A stretch of 33,713 nt of DNA from Leptospiraceae bacterium (GTDB lineage: Bacteria; Spirochaetota; Leptospiria; Leptospirales; Leptonemataceae). The stretch covers positions 1 to 33,713 of the forward strand of contig JAGRNA010000093.1 of NCBI GenBank assembly GCA_020441005.1. The letters run 5' to 3'. The translations under genes and the position numbers were made by a program. Positions within the stretch are counted from its first letter, which is position 1. Each line of letters opens with the position of its first letter. This document shows positions 23,762 through 30,663 of the stretch, one piece after another. Below the pieces are notes generated by a model that searched no databases, was not told the DNA's origin, and saw only the letters and a list, made by a program, of their open reading frames with translations.

Positions 23762-24622
23762 ATGCGAAAATTAAAAAGAATTATAAATGGCGCTCCTGCA
23801 AAAAGCAGGAGCGCTCGCACAGGCACCGAAGCCGGGATGGCGGAGGTGCTGTCCCGCCTGTGGCGGGTCCGCGACAGGACGTCGCGGAAGGAATCGGGGC
23901 AGCCAAATGGCCGCAAAAAACGCACGCCGGAAAAGACCATGGATGGTTTTTGCAGGCGCGCCAAAAATAATAAAGGCGACCGGTGGCAAGCGCTGCAAGT
24001 GCCAGGTCTTTGGTTCTGTTGCGTAATGTTGTCGTTTTTCAGCGTTGGCCTGTTTGCCGAGGATAGCGGCAAATCCGGCAACCAGCAACAAGCGCGCATC
24101 CAGCGTCTCGAATATGCGATTCGTTCGGAAGCAGCTGAGCAGCTCATCGCCGAGATGCGCGCGTATGCCAAAAGTCAGGGCGGTTATATGAGCAGTCTGC
24201 AGTACGGCCGCCTGGAGCTGCGCATTCCGGATACGATCGGCAGAGCTGCCATAGAGCAAAAACTGGCCAGCGTGGCCGGTACACACATCTATCGCAATGA
24301 ACGCAGTGAGAATGATGTGAGTGAGGAACTGGCCGATCTCAAGGCCCGTCTGGCTGTCGCTGAAAAAAATCTTGGTCGCTTGCGGGCCCTGTCCGGTGCG
24401 GCCGAGCTGGATGATTTGCTTGATCTGGAGCAGGCGCTGAGCCGCTCGTTGAATGAAGTCAATCAATACAAGGGTCAAATTCGTTATTTGCAGGAGTCAT
24501 CGCAATTAACGCAGGTGTTGTTGCAGATCAATCAAATGGGCGGCACCTCCAGTGCCACGATTGTGCCGATTGGCTGGATTCGCGGGCTGACTTTGCCGGC
24601 CATCGTTGGGGGATCGAAATGA
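23762..24622 (+). CDS. second DUF4349 protein with hairpin-rich N-terminal insertion
   Basis: A 286-residue protein. The second half (about residues 110-270) is a DUF4349 domain: LEYAIRSEAAEQLIAEM, YAKSQGGYMSSLQYGRLELRIP, then VSEELADLKARLAVAEKNL and YKGQIRYLQESSQLTQVLLQI. A single hydrophobic segment (LWFCCVMLSFFSVGLFAE, about 85-102) reads as a signal peptide but lies unusually far from the start. Residues of about 10-70 are encoded by a chain of DNA hairpins (23790-23967) and are basic and low in complexity, as expected of an in-frame insertion. ATG 23762 has AAGGA eight bases upstream and lies 14 bases after the previous stop, so the start is well supported. It overlaps the next gene by the four bases ATGA. 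Confidence 0.78.
   Translation: MRKLKRIINGAPAKSRSARTGTEAGMAEVLSRLWRVRDRTSRKESGQPNGRKKRTPEKTMDGFCRRAKNNKGDRWQALQVPGLWFCCVMLSFFSVGLFAEDSGKSGNQQQARIQRLEYAIRSEAAEQLIAEMRAYAKSQGGYMSSLQYGRLELRIPDTIGRAAIEQKLASVAGTHIYRNERSENDVSEELADLKARLAVAEKNLGRLRALSGAAELDDLLDLEQALSRSLNEVNQYKGQIRYLQESSQLTQVLLQINQMGGTSSATIVPIGWIRGLTLPAIVGGSK
23790..23967. repeat. chain of about seven DNA hairpins inside a coding region
   Basis: Consecutive inverted repeats fill 178 bases. GCGCTCCTGC (23790-23799) pairs with GCAGGAGCGC (23805-23814) around A5. GCACC (23823-23827) pairs with GGTGC (23845-23849) around an inner GCC/GGC. CCCGCC (23853-23858) pairs with GGCGGG (23862-23867). CCGCGAC (23869-23875) pairs with GTCGCGG (23881-23887). 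GCC/GGC lies at 23902-23911, ACCAT/ATGGT at 23936-23947, and TTTTTG/CAAAAA at 23947-23967 around GGCGCGCC. This density of hairpins is not expected from coding sequence and resembles palindromic repeat elements of other bacteria. Confidence 0.85.
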
Positions 24623-25095
24623 AATCCACAACCATGCAGACAAAAGCATCGACTGGCTGGCTGGCTTTGATCCTGTTGGGATGGACTCTGGCGGTCGCAA
24701 ACTGTCAAAGTGTGCGCATACCCACCCCAAATGGATTTGCTGAGTGGCAGCACACAGCCGATTATGCCGCCGCTAGTCCGGATGCAGTGCAACTCAGGGT
24801 GCGTAGTGTGGAAAACCAGCCGAAAGCCAGTCTGGAAGTCTTAAGCCAAACAGCGCGATTGCATTTTGAATCCATCGGTTACGGAATCAAACGCAGCGAG
24901 CCCATTCAAACGGTAAACGGGCTGGCCGGCTACCTGTTTGTTACCAGCGTGCAGACAATGCAGGGCGAGTATCGATACCTGACCGCATTTTTTCCGGACG
25001 AAGACACGGTCAAGATCGTCGAAGCCGCCGGTAGCGCGGATGCCTTTGCAAAATACGAGGGCGATATTATCCTGAAAATCCGGGGGCTGGAGTAG
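24619..25095 (+). CDS. small lipoprotein related to the C-terminal domain of the first DUF4349 protein
   Basis: A 158-residue predicted lipoprotein. The N terminus has Lys residues, a hydrophobic stretch and the lipobox AVANC (Cys29); Asn before Cys is tolerated in spirochaetal lipoproteins. The mature domain begins with IPTPNGF and contains YLTAFFPDEDTVKIVEAAG near its end. It resembles the last ~130 residues of the 22449-23747 protein (LPLPAGF... LHIVEVYYPDKAAL) in length, order of hydrophobic strands and these anchor motifs, and may share a PsbP/DUF1795-like fold (tentative). The ATG overlaps the stop of the preceding gene (ATGA), so translation is coupled. It is the last gene of the operon; no terminator is obvious right after it. 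Confidence 0.78.
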   Translation: MKSTTMQTKASTGWLALILLGWTLAVANCQSVRIPTPNGFAEWQHTADYAAASPDAVQLRVRSVENQPKASLEVLSQTARLHFESIGYGIKRSEPIQTVNGLAGYLFVTSVQTMQGEYRYLTAFFPDEDTVKIVEAAGSADAFAKYEGDIILKIRGLE

Positions 25096-25329
25096 GTTCT
25101 GGCGGTTGCTGCGATGGAAAATCCGGTCTGGCCCGGTGTCCTGGTCCAGGCGGTGTCATCGCGGTAGAACGAACCTCGACCCAGGCATTTGAGGCCCGCT
25201 AATGGCCAGTTTGCGGGGCCATTGCATTTACCTGGCAGGCAGTCTTCCGGCTACGCCCGCCATGCCAGCTCCGGCCGTTTTTGGCGGAGTGGCAAGCGCA
25301 GCCTGATTGTTCATCATTGGGAGGATAAC

Positions 25330-25358
25330 AAAAAACCCCGCCACTTTATGTGGCAGGG
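25330..25358 (-). terminator. rho-independent terminator of the acyl-CoA synthetase gene
   Basis: Read on the minus strand, CCCTGCCAC (25358-25350) pairs with GTGGCGGGG (25344-25336) around a five-base loop, with one mismatch, and is followed by TTTTTT (25335-25330). It lies 29 bases after the minus-strand stop at 25387. The rest of the 25096-25386 spacer shows nothing recognisable. Confidence 0.85.
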
Positions 25359-25386
25359 TTTACGTCGTCGGGCCAGGGGAACGATT

Positions 25387-27276
25387 TTACTCGTACATGG
25401 ACTCGATCAAATCGTGATACTTTTCGTTGATCACATGGCGTTTTAATTTGAAGATGTTGGTCAGCTCATCGCCTACCTCAAATGGCTTGGGCAACAAGCG
25501 GCAGTCAACCACCCGCTCAAATGATTTGAAACCGGTCTGGGCGCTGATCAGCGTCTTGACTTCAGCCTGCATCATCTTTTGGGCGTCTGCGTTGGCTGCA
25601 ATAGCTGCATGCGAATCACCGTACTCGGCCATGGCTTCCGGATTGGGCACAATCAGGGCAGACAGGAATTTTTTATCCTGGCCAACGACCATGCAATGTT
25701 CGACCAGCGCTGATTGCAGCAGCTTGTTTTCGATTGGGACCGGTTCCACATTCTCACCGCCGAGCAGAACTACCGTTTCCTTGGATCGTCCCACAATCTT
25801 GAGGGTGTTGTTGAAAGTAATGATTCCAAGGTCACCGGTGTTCATCCAGCCGTCTTTCAGGACTTTCTCGGTCGCTTCGGGGTTTTTGTAATAGCCTTTC
25901 ATGACCTGCGGGCCTTTGACGTGAATCTCGCCTTTCTTGCCCTTACCGTTTGGTCCGGGATAGATAACGTTGCCGGTGCTGATGTCCACCAGGCGCAATT
26001 CCGTACTGGGCCAAATGGGTCCCACAGAGCCGATTACCAGTTCGTCAAAGGTGCGCACCGCCAATACGGGACAGGTTTCGGTCATGCCGTAGCCTTCCAG
26101 AACCGGGATGCCAATGTTGTTAAAAAATTGATCAACGTGCAATGGCAGAGCACCGCCGCCAGATACAGAACCCTTCAACCGTCCCCCGGTCGCTGCGCGA
26201 ATTTTACTCAGGACAATTGTATCCAGCAGCAGATATGGCAGCAGAAAGAAGTTAATGCGCAGCAAATGGCCGATGCCTTTAAACAGGGAAATGAAGCTGT
26301 TGCGACCTTCTGTATCCAGTTGCTTGCCAGTTAAAAAGCGCCAGGACCCTTTTACCATCCGGGAACAATAATAAGCCGCTTTGAATAATCCCCGGGCCAC
26401 GCCAGGTCCGGATTCGACTTTTTTCTCAATACCCAGATAGATACTCTCCCACAGACGAGGAGCCGAGGCCATAAAGCTTGGTTTTACCAGTCCCAGGTCT
26501 TCTTTTAAGTTGCGCGTATTGGTGTAGTAGGTGGCCATGCCGGTGTTCACCGCCATCATCTCGAATACTCGTTCAAATACGTGCCATACCGGCAGGATGG
26601 AGATGACTTTTTCGCCGCGACTAAGCGGTATGGGATTATAATTCACCTGGGAGACCATGTTGCTATGCATCAGCATTACGCCCTTGGGGGCCCCGGTAGT
26701 CCCCGAGGTGTAAATCAGGGTAAAAAGGTCGTCCGGTTTGATCTGGGCCATGCGTTCTTCGGCTCTTGTATCGCCGGCTCCGCGCAGTTGCTTGCCTTTT
26801 TCAATCAAATCGTACATGTGCAGCGTTTCCCCTTCTGCCGGGGTGTCCTTGTCCATCAGGATGATATGCTGCACATTGGGCAGATCTGCCTTGTATTTCA
26901 GAATTTTGTCCAACATGGCTTTGTGTTCGACAAACACTACTTTGGCACCACTGTGCGGTACTATATGCTTGATATCGCCTTCGGTAACATCAGTGCCGCG
27001 GGGTACATCGGCTGCGCCGGTAATCAGGATGCCGGCATCGCAGATAATCCATTCCTCGCGGTTGTCTGCCAGCAGGGCGACATTTTCGCGCGCTTCCACG
27101 CCGAGCTCAATCAGGCCGGTTGCGAGGTTCAAACCCGCTTCATACAAATCCTTGTAGCTGATGGCCTCGAACTCCTTCTTTTTATTGCGAGTTAAAAATG
27201 CCGGTTCATCCCCCCAGGATTCCGCTGCCCGTTTGTACAAATCCGCTATATTCTTTGCCTGTAAACCTGTTGACAC
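25387..27276 (-). CDS. long-chain fatty-acid-CoA ligase (AMP-forming)
   Basis: A 629-residue adenylate-forming enzyme that activates fatty acids to acyl-CoA with ATP. Motifs in order are the AMP-binding loop YTSGTTGAPKGVML (189-202), LPVWHVFER, the adenine-binding GYGMTETCPV, the hinge GWMNTGDLG, and the C-terminal NIFKLKRHVI with the expected catalytic Lys. Length and the FFLLPYLLLDTIVLSKIR insertion fit the long-chain synthetase (FadD15/FAA-type) group common in Leptospira and actinobacteria. The start is GTG 27276, with GGGAGG about six bases upstream. A strong terminator follows the gene. It is divergent from pyrF, and a large inverted repeat lies between them, a candidate operator. Confidence 0.92.
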   Translation of the reverse strand: MSTGLQAKNIADLYKRAAESWGDEPAFLTRNKKKEFEAISYKDLYEAGLNLATGLIELGVEARENVALLADNREEWIICDAGILITGAADVPRGTDVTEGDIKHIVPHSGAKVVFVEHKAMLDKILKYKADLPNVQHIILMDKDTPAEGETLHMYDLIEKGKQLRGAGDTRAEERMAQIKPDDLFTLIYTSGTTGAPKGVMLMHSNMVSQVNYNPIPLSRGEKVISILPVWHVFERVFEMMAVNTGMATYYTNTRNLKEDLGLVKPSFMASAPRLWESIYLGIEKKVESGPGVARGLFKAAYYCSRMVKGSWRFLTGKQLDTEGRNSFISLFKGIGHLLRINFFLLPYLLLDTIVLSKIRAATGGRLKGSVSGGGALPLHVDQFFNNIGIPVLEGYGMTETCPVLAVRTFDELVIGSVGPIWPSTELRLVDISTGNVIYPGPNGKGKKGEIHVKGPQVMKGYYKNPEATEKVLKDGWMNTGDLGIITFNNTLKIVGRSKETVVLLGGENVEPVPIENKLLQSALVEHCMVVGQDKKFLSALIVPNPEAMAEYGDSHAAIAANADAQKMMQAEVKTLISAQTGFKSFERVVDCRLLPKPFEVGDELTNIFKLKRHVINEKYHDLIESMYE

Positions 27277-27310
27277 TCCCTGCCTCCCTTAGCACTGTAC
27301 GCTTTACATG

Positions 27311-27336
27311 GCAACAACCCGCTGAGGTGTTGTTGC
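27311..27336. promoter_or_regulatory. operator-like palindrome between acyl-CoA synthetase and pyrF
   Basis: GCAACAAC (27311-27318) and GTTGTTGC (27329-27336) are perfect inverted copies separated by ten bases. It lies 35 bases upstream of the synthetase GTG (minus) and 61 bases upstream of the pyrF GTG (plus). A self-complementary TGCATGCA overlaps its right end (27334-27341). An AT-rich TAATAAT (27362-27368) on the plus side might be part of a pyrF promoter, without a good -35. Confidence 0.5.
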
Positions 27337-27397
27337 ATGCATTCGCATGGCTATTTGTTTGTAATAATTTTGCAGAATGTACTGACCGGCAGGGACT

Positions 27398-28237
27398 GTG
27401 TCAAGCTTTAATAGTAAATATCAACAAAAACGGGCCAAAAATCGCTCTGTACTATGCATTGGGCTAGATCCGGACCCCGCCCTGATGCCGGCTAATGTTC
27501 CCGGTGCGGACATTATAGAACAAAAGCTGAATTTTTTGAAAACCGTTATTGATTCCTGCGCGCATTTGGCTGTTGCCTGGAAGCCTAACCTGGCCTTCTA
27601 CGAATACCTGGGGAGCGATGGCTGGAATCTATTACAGGCCGTGGTGCGCCATATTCGGCGGTCGGCACCCGATAGCCTGGTAATCCTGGATGCCAAGCGG
27701 GCCGACATCGGCAATACGGCTCGTTTCTATGCGCGGGCCCTGTTTGAAGATCTGAACGGTGATGCTGTTACCTTAAGTCCCTATATGGGTCTGGATAGTC
27801 TGGAACCCTTTCTGGAGTACAAGGATCGCGCCTGTATCGTGCTTTGTCACACCTCGAATCCGGGCGCACTGGACATGCAATTGCACGGGAATCCTCCGTT
27901 GTACTTGAAACTGGCCGAATCACTGGCAAAGCATCCGGCTGCAGATCGCATCTGGCTGGTCGTGGGTGCTACGCGGGATTCGGATAGCCTGCAGGCCATC
28001 CGCAGGGTGGCGGCCTCATTGCCGTTTTTAGTGCCCGGAATTGGCGCGCAGGGCGGTGATCTGAATGCTGTACTGAATCAGGCTGGTCCGGATCTGCTGG
28101 TTAACGTCGGGCGCAGCATTTTGTATGCTAGCACTGATTTTACGGAATTGGCGGTTGCCAGCGAAAGAGAAGCTGGCCACTATGTAGCGCTGATGCAGAA
28201 GCATCCGCTGTTCAAAAGCCCGGTGTCGGGCGACTGA
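27398..28237 (+). CDS. pyrF: orotidine 5'-phosphate decarboxylase
   Basis: A 279-residue enzyme that decarboxylates OMP to UMP in the last step of de novo pyrimidine synthesis. It belongs to the longer PyrF subgroup. CIGLDPDP (residues 20-27) and WKPNLAFYEYLG are near the start. The catalytic tetrad motif is LDAKRADIGNTA, followed by TLSPYMGLDSLEPF. PGIGAQGGD and NVGRSI form the phosphate-binding end of the barrel. The GTG at 27398 is the only suitable start; AGGGA lies very close to it, so initiation may be weak or the mRNA short-leadered. No other pyr gene is adjacent. It is divergent from the acyl-CoA synthetase. Confidence 0.93.
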   Translation: MSSFNSKYQQKRAKNRSVLCIGLDPDPALMPANVPGADIIEQKLNFLKTVIDSCAHLAVAWKPNLAFYEYLGSDGWNLLQAVVRHIRRSAPDSLVILDAKRADIGNTARFYARALFEDLNGDAVTLSPYMGLDSLEPFLEYKDRACIVLCHTSNPGALDMQLHGNPPLYLKLAESLAKHPAADRIWLVVGATRDSDSLQAIRRVAASLPFLVPGIGAQGGDLNAVLNQAGPDLLVNVGRSILYASTDFTELAVASEREAGHYVALMQKHPLFKSPVSGD

Positions 28238-28272
28238 AACGGGGGGTATGAAGCCTGGCTTGGGCGCCGCGA

Positions 28273-28704
28273 TCAGGGCTGATCCGGTTCAAGCGGTGTG
28301 GTGGTATGATCCCGTTCCTGGTAATGCTCGAAGAGGATATGTTCTTCTTTGTGGATGCGGCTGAGGAGTAATTGATATAGCCGGCTAAACTCGGCCACCA
28401 GGTCCATTCCGGGCAGGCCCGATTGCCAGTCCTCGAAAAACGAACGCGTGGCTGCGCTGATTTGCAGCATATCCGGCGTAAAGTGCTTCAGCACATCGGC
28501 AAGTTGCTGGTCTTCATCGGCCTGTTGCTGTAGCGCCGGATACAGACGAGTATCCTCCTTATATAAATGATTCAGTAGCTGGGGGCGCAGGGATCGCAGC
28601 AAGGCCTGGCCCCGACCTGTGTTGGGTCCAGCCTGGGCGATTTGATCCAGGCCAGCGAGGGTTTGCCTGTGTTCGGCAATGAGTTCGGCCAGTAATTGCT
28701 GCAT
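28273..28704 (-). CDS. hemerythrin-like (HHE domain) protein
   Basis: A 143-residue all-helical protein with the spaced His/Glu ligands of the hemerythrin HHE family: H12 in EHRQTL, H46xxxE50 in HLYKEDTRLYP, and the later cluster RIHKEEHILFEHY. These residues would bind a di-iron centre. Members carry oxygen, sense oxygen or nitric oxide, or help repair iron-sulfur clusters; the sequence does not say which. The start is ATG 28704 with GGAAAG upstream; the TTG at 28722 is less likely. The gene is convergent with pyrF (35-base gap) and divergent from rpsF. Confidence 0.82.
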   Translation of the reverse strand: MQQLLAELIAEHRQTLAGLDQIAQAGPNTGRGQALLRSLRPQLLNHLYKEDTRLYPALQQQADEDQQLADVLKHFTPDMLQISAATRSFFEDWQSGLPGMDLVAEFSRLYQLLLSRIHKEEHILFEHYQERDHTTTPLEPDQP

Positions 28705-29021
28705 GTGGGTCTTTCCAAACAAAATAGTCAGCTACAGCTGCGGGGGGATGCGCGCAACTGGCTGAATCACCGCCCTGCCGTGCGGCATGGATCATTTTTG
28801 GAGCCTGTTTACACAGGTGGGTCTCCTGCCAACACTTTCTACCTTCCTCGCAATGGGAGGCCTGGTATCCACGCGTGGACTCTGGGGTCCCTATCTACAA
28901 AGTTCTGGTCCAAAAATAATCGGTCCACTCGAACAGGGCAGTAGAAAGATTGTACACGATCAATTCAGTTTGTCAAGCACTTGACAGCCGGGTTGAAATT
29001 TCAAATATGGCAGATTCAGCT
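28705..29021. promoter_or_regulatory. upstream region of the rpsF-ssb-rplI-dnaB cluster
   Basis: This 317-base divergent spacer holds no supported gene. It contains a 12-bp self-complementary TCCACGCGTGGA (28868-28879). Near rpsF it has TGTCAAG-CA-CTTGACA (28971-28986), a perfect 7-bp inverted repeat whose right arm contains a perfect -35 box, TTGACA (28981-28986). The matching -10 is poor (AATATG at 29004-29009, 17-base spacing). If used, transcription would start about eight bases before the rpsF ATG at 29022. Confidence 0.45.
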
Positions 29022-29315
29022 ATGAAAGAATATGAACTGATTACTATTTTCAATACAGTGGGCGGCGGCACTCTGGAAGAGGCCAAAGGCAAACTGCAAG
29101 AAATTCTGAAGCGGCATGGTGTGCGTCCGGCCCGGGAAGAAGACTGGGGCGAGCGCAAATTACATCATGAGATTGACAAAATCAAGAGCGGTCATTTTAT
29201 TCACCAGACCTGCAAAATGGATCCGGCCAAGGTGGCCGAACTGAGCCATGAGATGCATCTGGAGCAATCCATTTTGCGATTCATGGTCCATCGTACCAAT
29301 AGCGACGCAGCCTGA
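29022..29315 (+). CDS. rpsF: 30S ribosomal protein S6
   Basis: A 97-residue small-subunit protein. The start MKEYELITIF and the central EDWGERKLHHEIDKIKSGHF and LEQSILRFMVHR segments are typical of S6, which binds the central domain of 16S rRNA together with S18. I chose ATG 29022 because family members begin with M(K/R)xYE; the in-frame ATG at 29007 would add five residues. Neither has a clear ribosome binding site. It is the first gene of the cluster, with ssb 58 bases downstream. Its usual partner gene rpsR (S18), commonly found between ssb and rplI, is missing here. Confidence 0.93.
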   Translation: MKEYELITIFNTVGGGTLEEAKGKLQEILKRHGVRPAREEDWGERKLHHEIDKIKSGHFIHQTCKMDPAKVAELSHEMHLEQSILRFMVHRTNSDAA

Positions 29316-29373
29316 TTCCGATTCGGGCTGATCAAGCGTCTGGCGCAGGCAAACAGGAAGGAAAGCATCTACA

Positions 29374-29928
29374 ATGGCAAATGATCTCAACCAGGTAATG
29401 TTGATTGGACGATTGACGCAGGATCCTCAGCTGCGCCAGATTTCCTCCGGAAATTCGGTCTGCAATTTTTCCATCGCCAATAATCGCAGCTTCACTACAA
29501 ACGGCACAAAACGCGATGAAGTGTCTTATTTCAATTGCGTTGCCTGGGGTCGACTGGGCGAGATCATTAACCAGTATTGTCAAAAAGGCAAGCAGATTGC
29601 TGTCACCGGACGCTTGCGTCAGGATAGCTACACCGACAAGGACGGCCGCAAGGTGTATAAAATCGAGGTCGTTGTAGAGAATATGCAATTACTGGGCCGT
29701 TCTGGCGAGGAAGGTCGGGAGAGCGGGGGCTGGTCCCAGTCTGGCGCGGAAGGACAGGGCGGCTGGCCGCCTGCGGACAACGGCCCCGTTTATGGGCAAA
29801 TGTCACCGGAACCGGCGATGGGTATTCCGTCACAGTTCAAGCCTGCTAGCAGCCTGACTAGCGGTTCAGGTTCGAATCCCTATCAAGATAATCAAATGAT
29901 GCCTGATGAGGATGATATCCCCTTCTAG
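29374..29928 (+). CDS. ssb: single-stranded DNA-binding protein (replicative SSB)
   Basis: A 184-residue SSB. The OB-fold covers about residues 1-112, with LNQVMLIGRLTQDPQLR, SYFNCVAWGRLGEII and GKQIAVTGRLRQDSYTDKDG. It is followed by a flexible Gly/Ser/Pro/Gln-rich linker and the acidic tip MPDEDDIPF, the conserved tail through which SSB recruits replication and repair proteins. The start ATG 29374 has GGAAGGAAAG upstream. Its position between rpsF and rplI is the classic arrangement for the essential copy. It differs from the short tail-less paralog at 9346. Confidence 0.95.
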   Translation: MANDLNQVMLIGRLTQDPQLRQISSGNSVCNFSIANNRSFTTNGTKRDEVSYFNCVAWGRLGEIINQYCQKGKQIAVTGRLRQDSYTDKDGRKVYKIEVVVENMQLLGRSGEEGRESGGWSQSGAEGQGGWPPADNGPVYGQMSPEPAMGIPSQFKPASSLTSGSGSNPYQDNQMMPDEDDIPF

Positions 29929-29987
29929 GTCATACAGGTTCGCAAAAGAAAGCAAAGCACAAATACACAGGCGCAAGGTAATTATAA

Positions 29988-30620
29988 ATGAAAGTAATAC
30001 TACAAAAAGATGTTCCCAATCTAGGTGATGCTGGCGAGGTTCGCAATGTGGCGGCTGGTTATGCGCGCAACTATCTGTTACCCAATAAGCTGGTGATCGT
30101 GGCCAAGGGCGGATCAACCAGGGCTTTGGAGCACCAGCAGAAGCTGATGGCCATTAAATCCGAAAAACGAAAATCGGAGATGCAAGGTGTCGCTGCCAGC
30201 ATGGCCGGTGTAGGGACCCTGACCATAGAAGCCCGGGTGGGAACCAACGGCAAGATGTTCGGCTCCGTGACTGCTATTACTATTGCGCAGGCTCTGAAAG
30301 AAAAGGGCTATGCCATCGACAAGCGCAAGATTGAACTCACCGAGAAAATCAAAGCTCCCGGGTCCTACCAGGTGCAAATCAATCTGGCGGAGGCGATCAA
30401 GGTCAATCTGGGCATTGAGGTCAAGGGTGTAGTCGCTGATACAAGCAGTGAAGAAGAATACGACCAGATCGCCGAGATTCAGGCCAAACAAAAAGCGGAT
30501 GATGAGCGTCGAGCAGCAGAAAAAGCGGCCGCAGAAGCGGAAGCTGCAGCGGCCGAAGCCGCGGAAGCTACGGTTGCCGACACTGGCGCGGAACTTGAAT
30601 CTGGCGATCAGGAAAGCTGA
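29988..30620 (+). CDS. rplI: 50S ribosomal protein L9 with long C-terminal extension
   Basis: A 210-residue protein. The N-terminal L9 signature, MKVILQKDVPNLGDAGE followed by VAAGYARNYLLPNK, is perfect, and the long helix and C-terminal rRNA-binding domain continue to about residue 150. Ordinary L9 ends near there. This protein adds about 60 residues that are strongly charged and Ala/Glu-rich (KADDERRAAEKAAAEAEAAA), probably a helical or disordered tail. It starts 59 bases after ssb; that gap is too short to hold rpsR. The tail's function is unknown. Confidence 0.93.
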   Translation: MKVILQKDVPNLGDAGEVRNVAAGYARNYLLPNKLVIVAKGGSTRALEHQQKLMAIKSEKRKSEMQGVAASMAGVGTLTIEARVGTNGKMFGSVTAITIAQALKEKGYAIDKRKIELTEKIKAPGSYQVQINLAEAIKVNLGIEVKGVVADTSSEEEYDQIAEIQAKQKADDERRAAEKAAAEAEAAAAEAAEATVADTGAELESGDQES

Positions 30621-30663
30621 TTCGAAACTTGACGCTTGCTGTTAAAAGCCAGGGCTAGTCACG

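Noticed and set aside
23771-24478. 235-codon minus-strand frame opposite the second DUF4349 gene
   Set aside because: It is antisense to a well-supported gene with family motifs and has no ribosome binding site.
26581-27195. 204-codon plus-strand frame opposite the acyl-CoA synthetase (and another at 25714-26334)
   Set aside because: These are shadows of a gene with complete catalytic motifs.
28787-28984. 65-codon frame upstream of rpsF
   Set aside because: No ribosome binding site, and it overlaps the palindromes and likely promoter. I cannot exclude a short peptide, but nothing supports one.
29869-29881. tRNA T-arm-like GGTTCGAATCC
   Set aside because: It lies inside the ssb coding sequence, just before the conserved C-terminal tail, and no acceptor, D or anticodon arm surrounds it.
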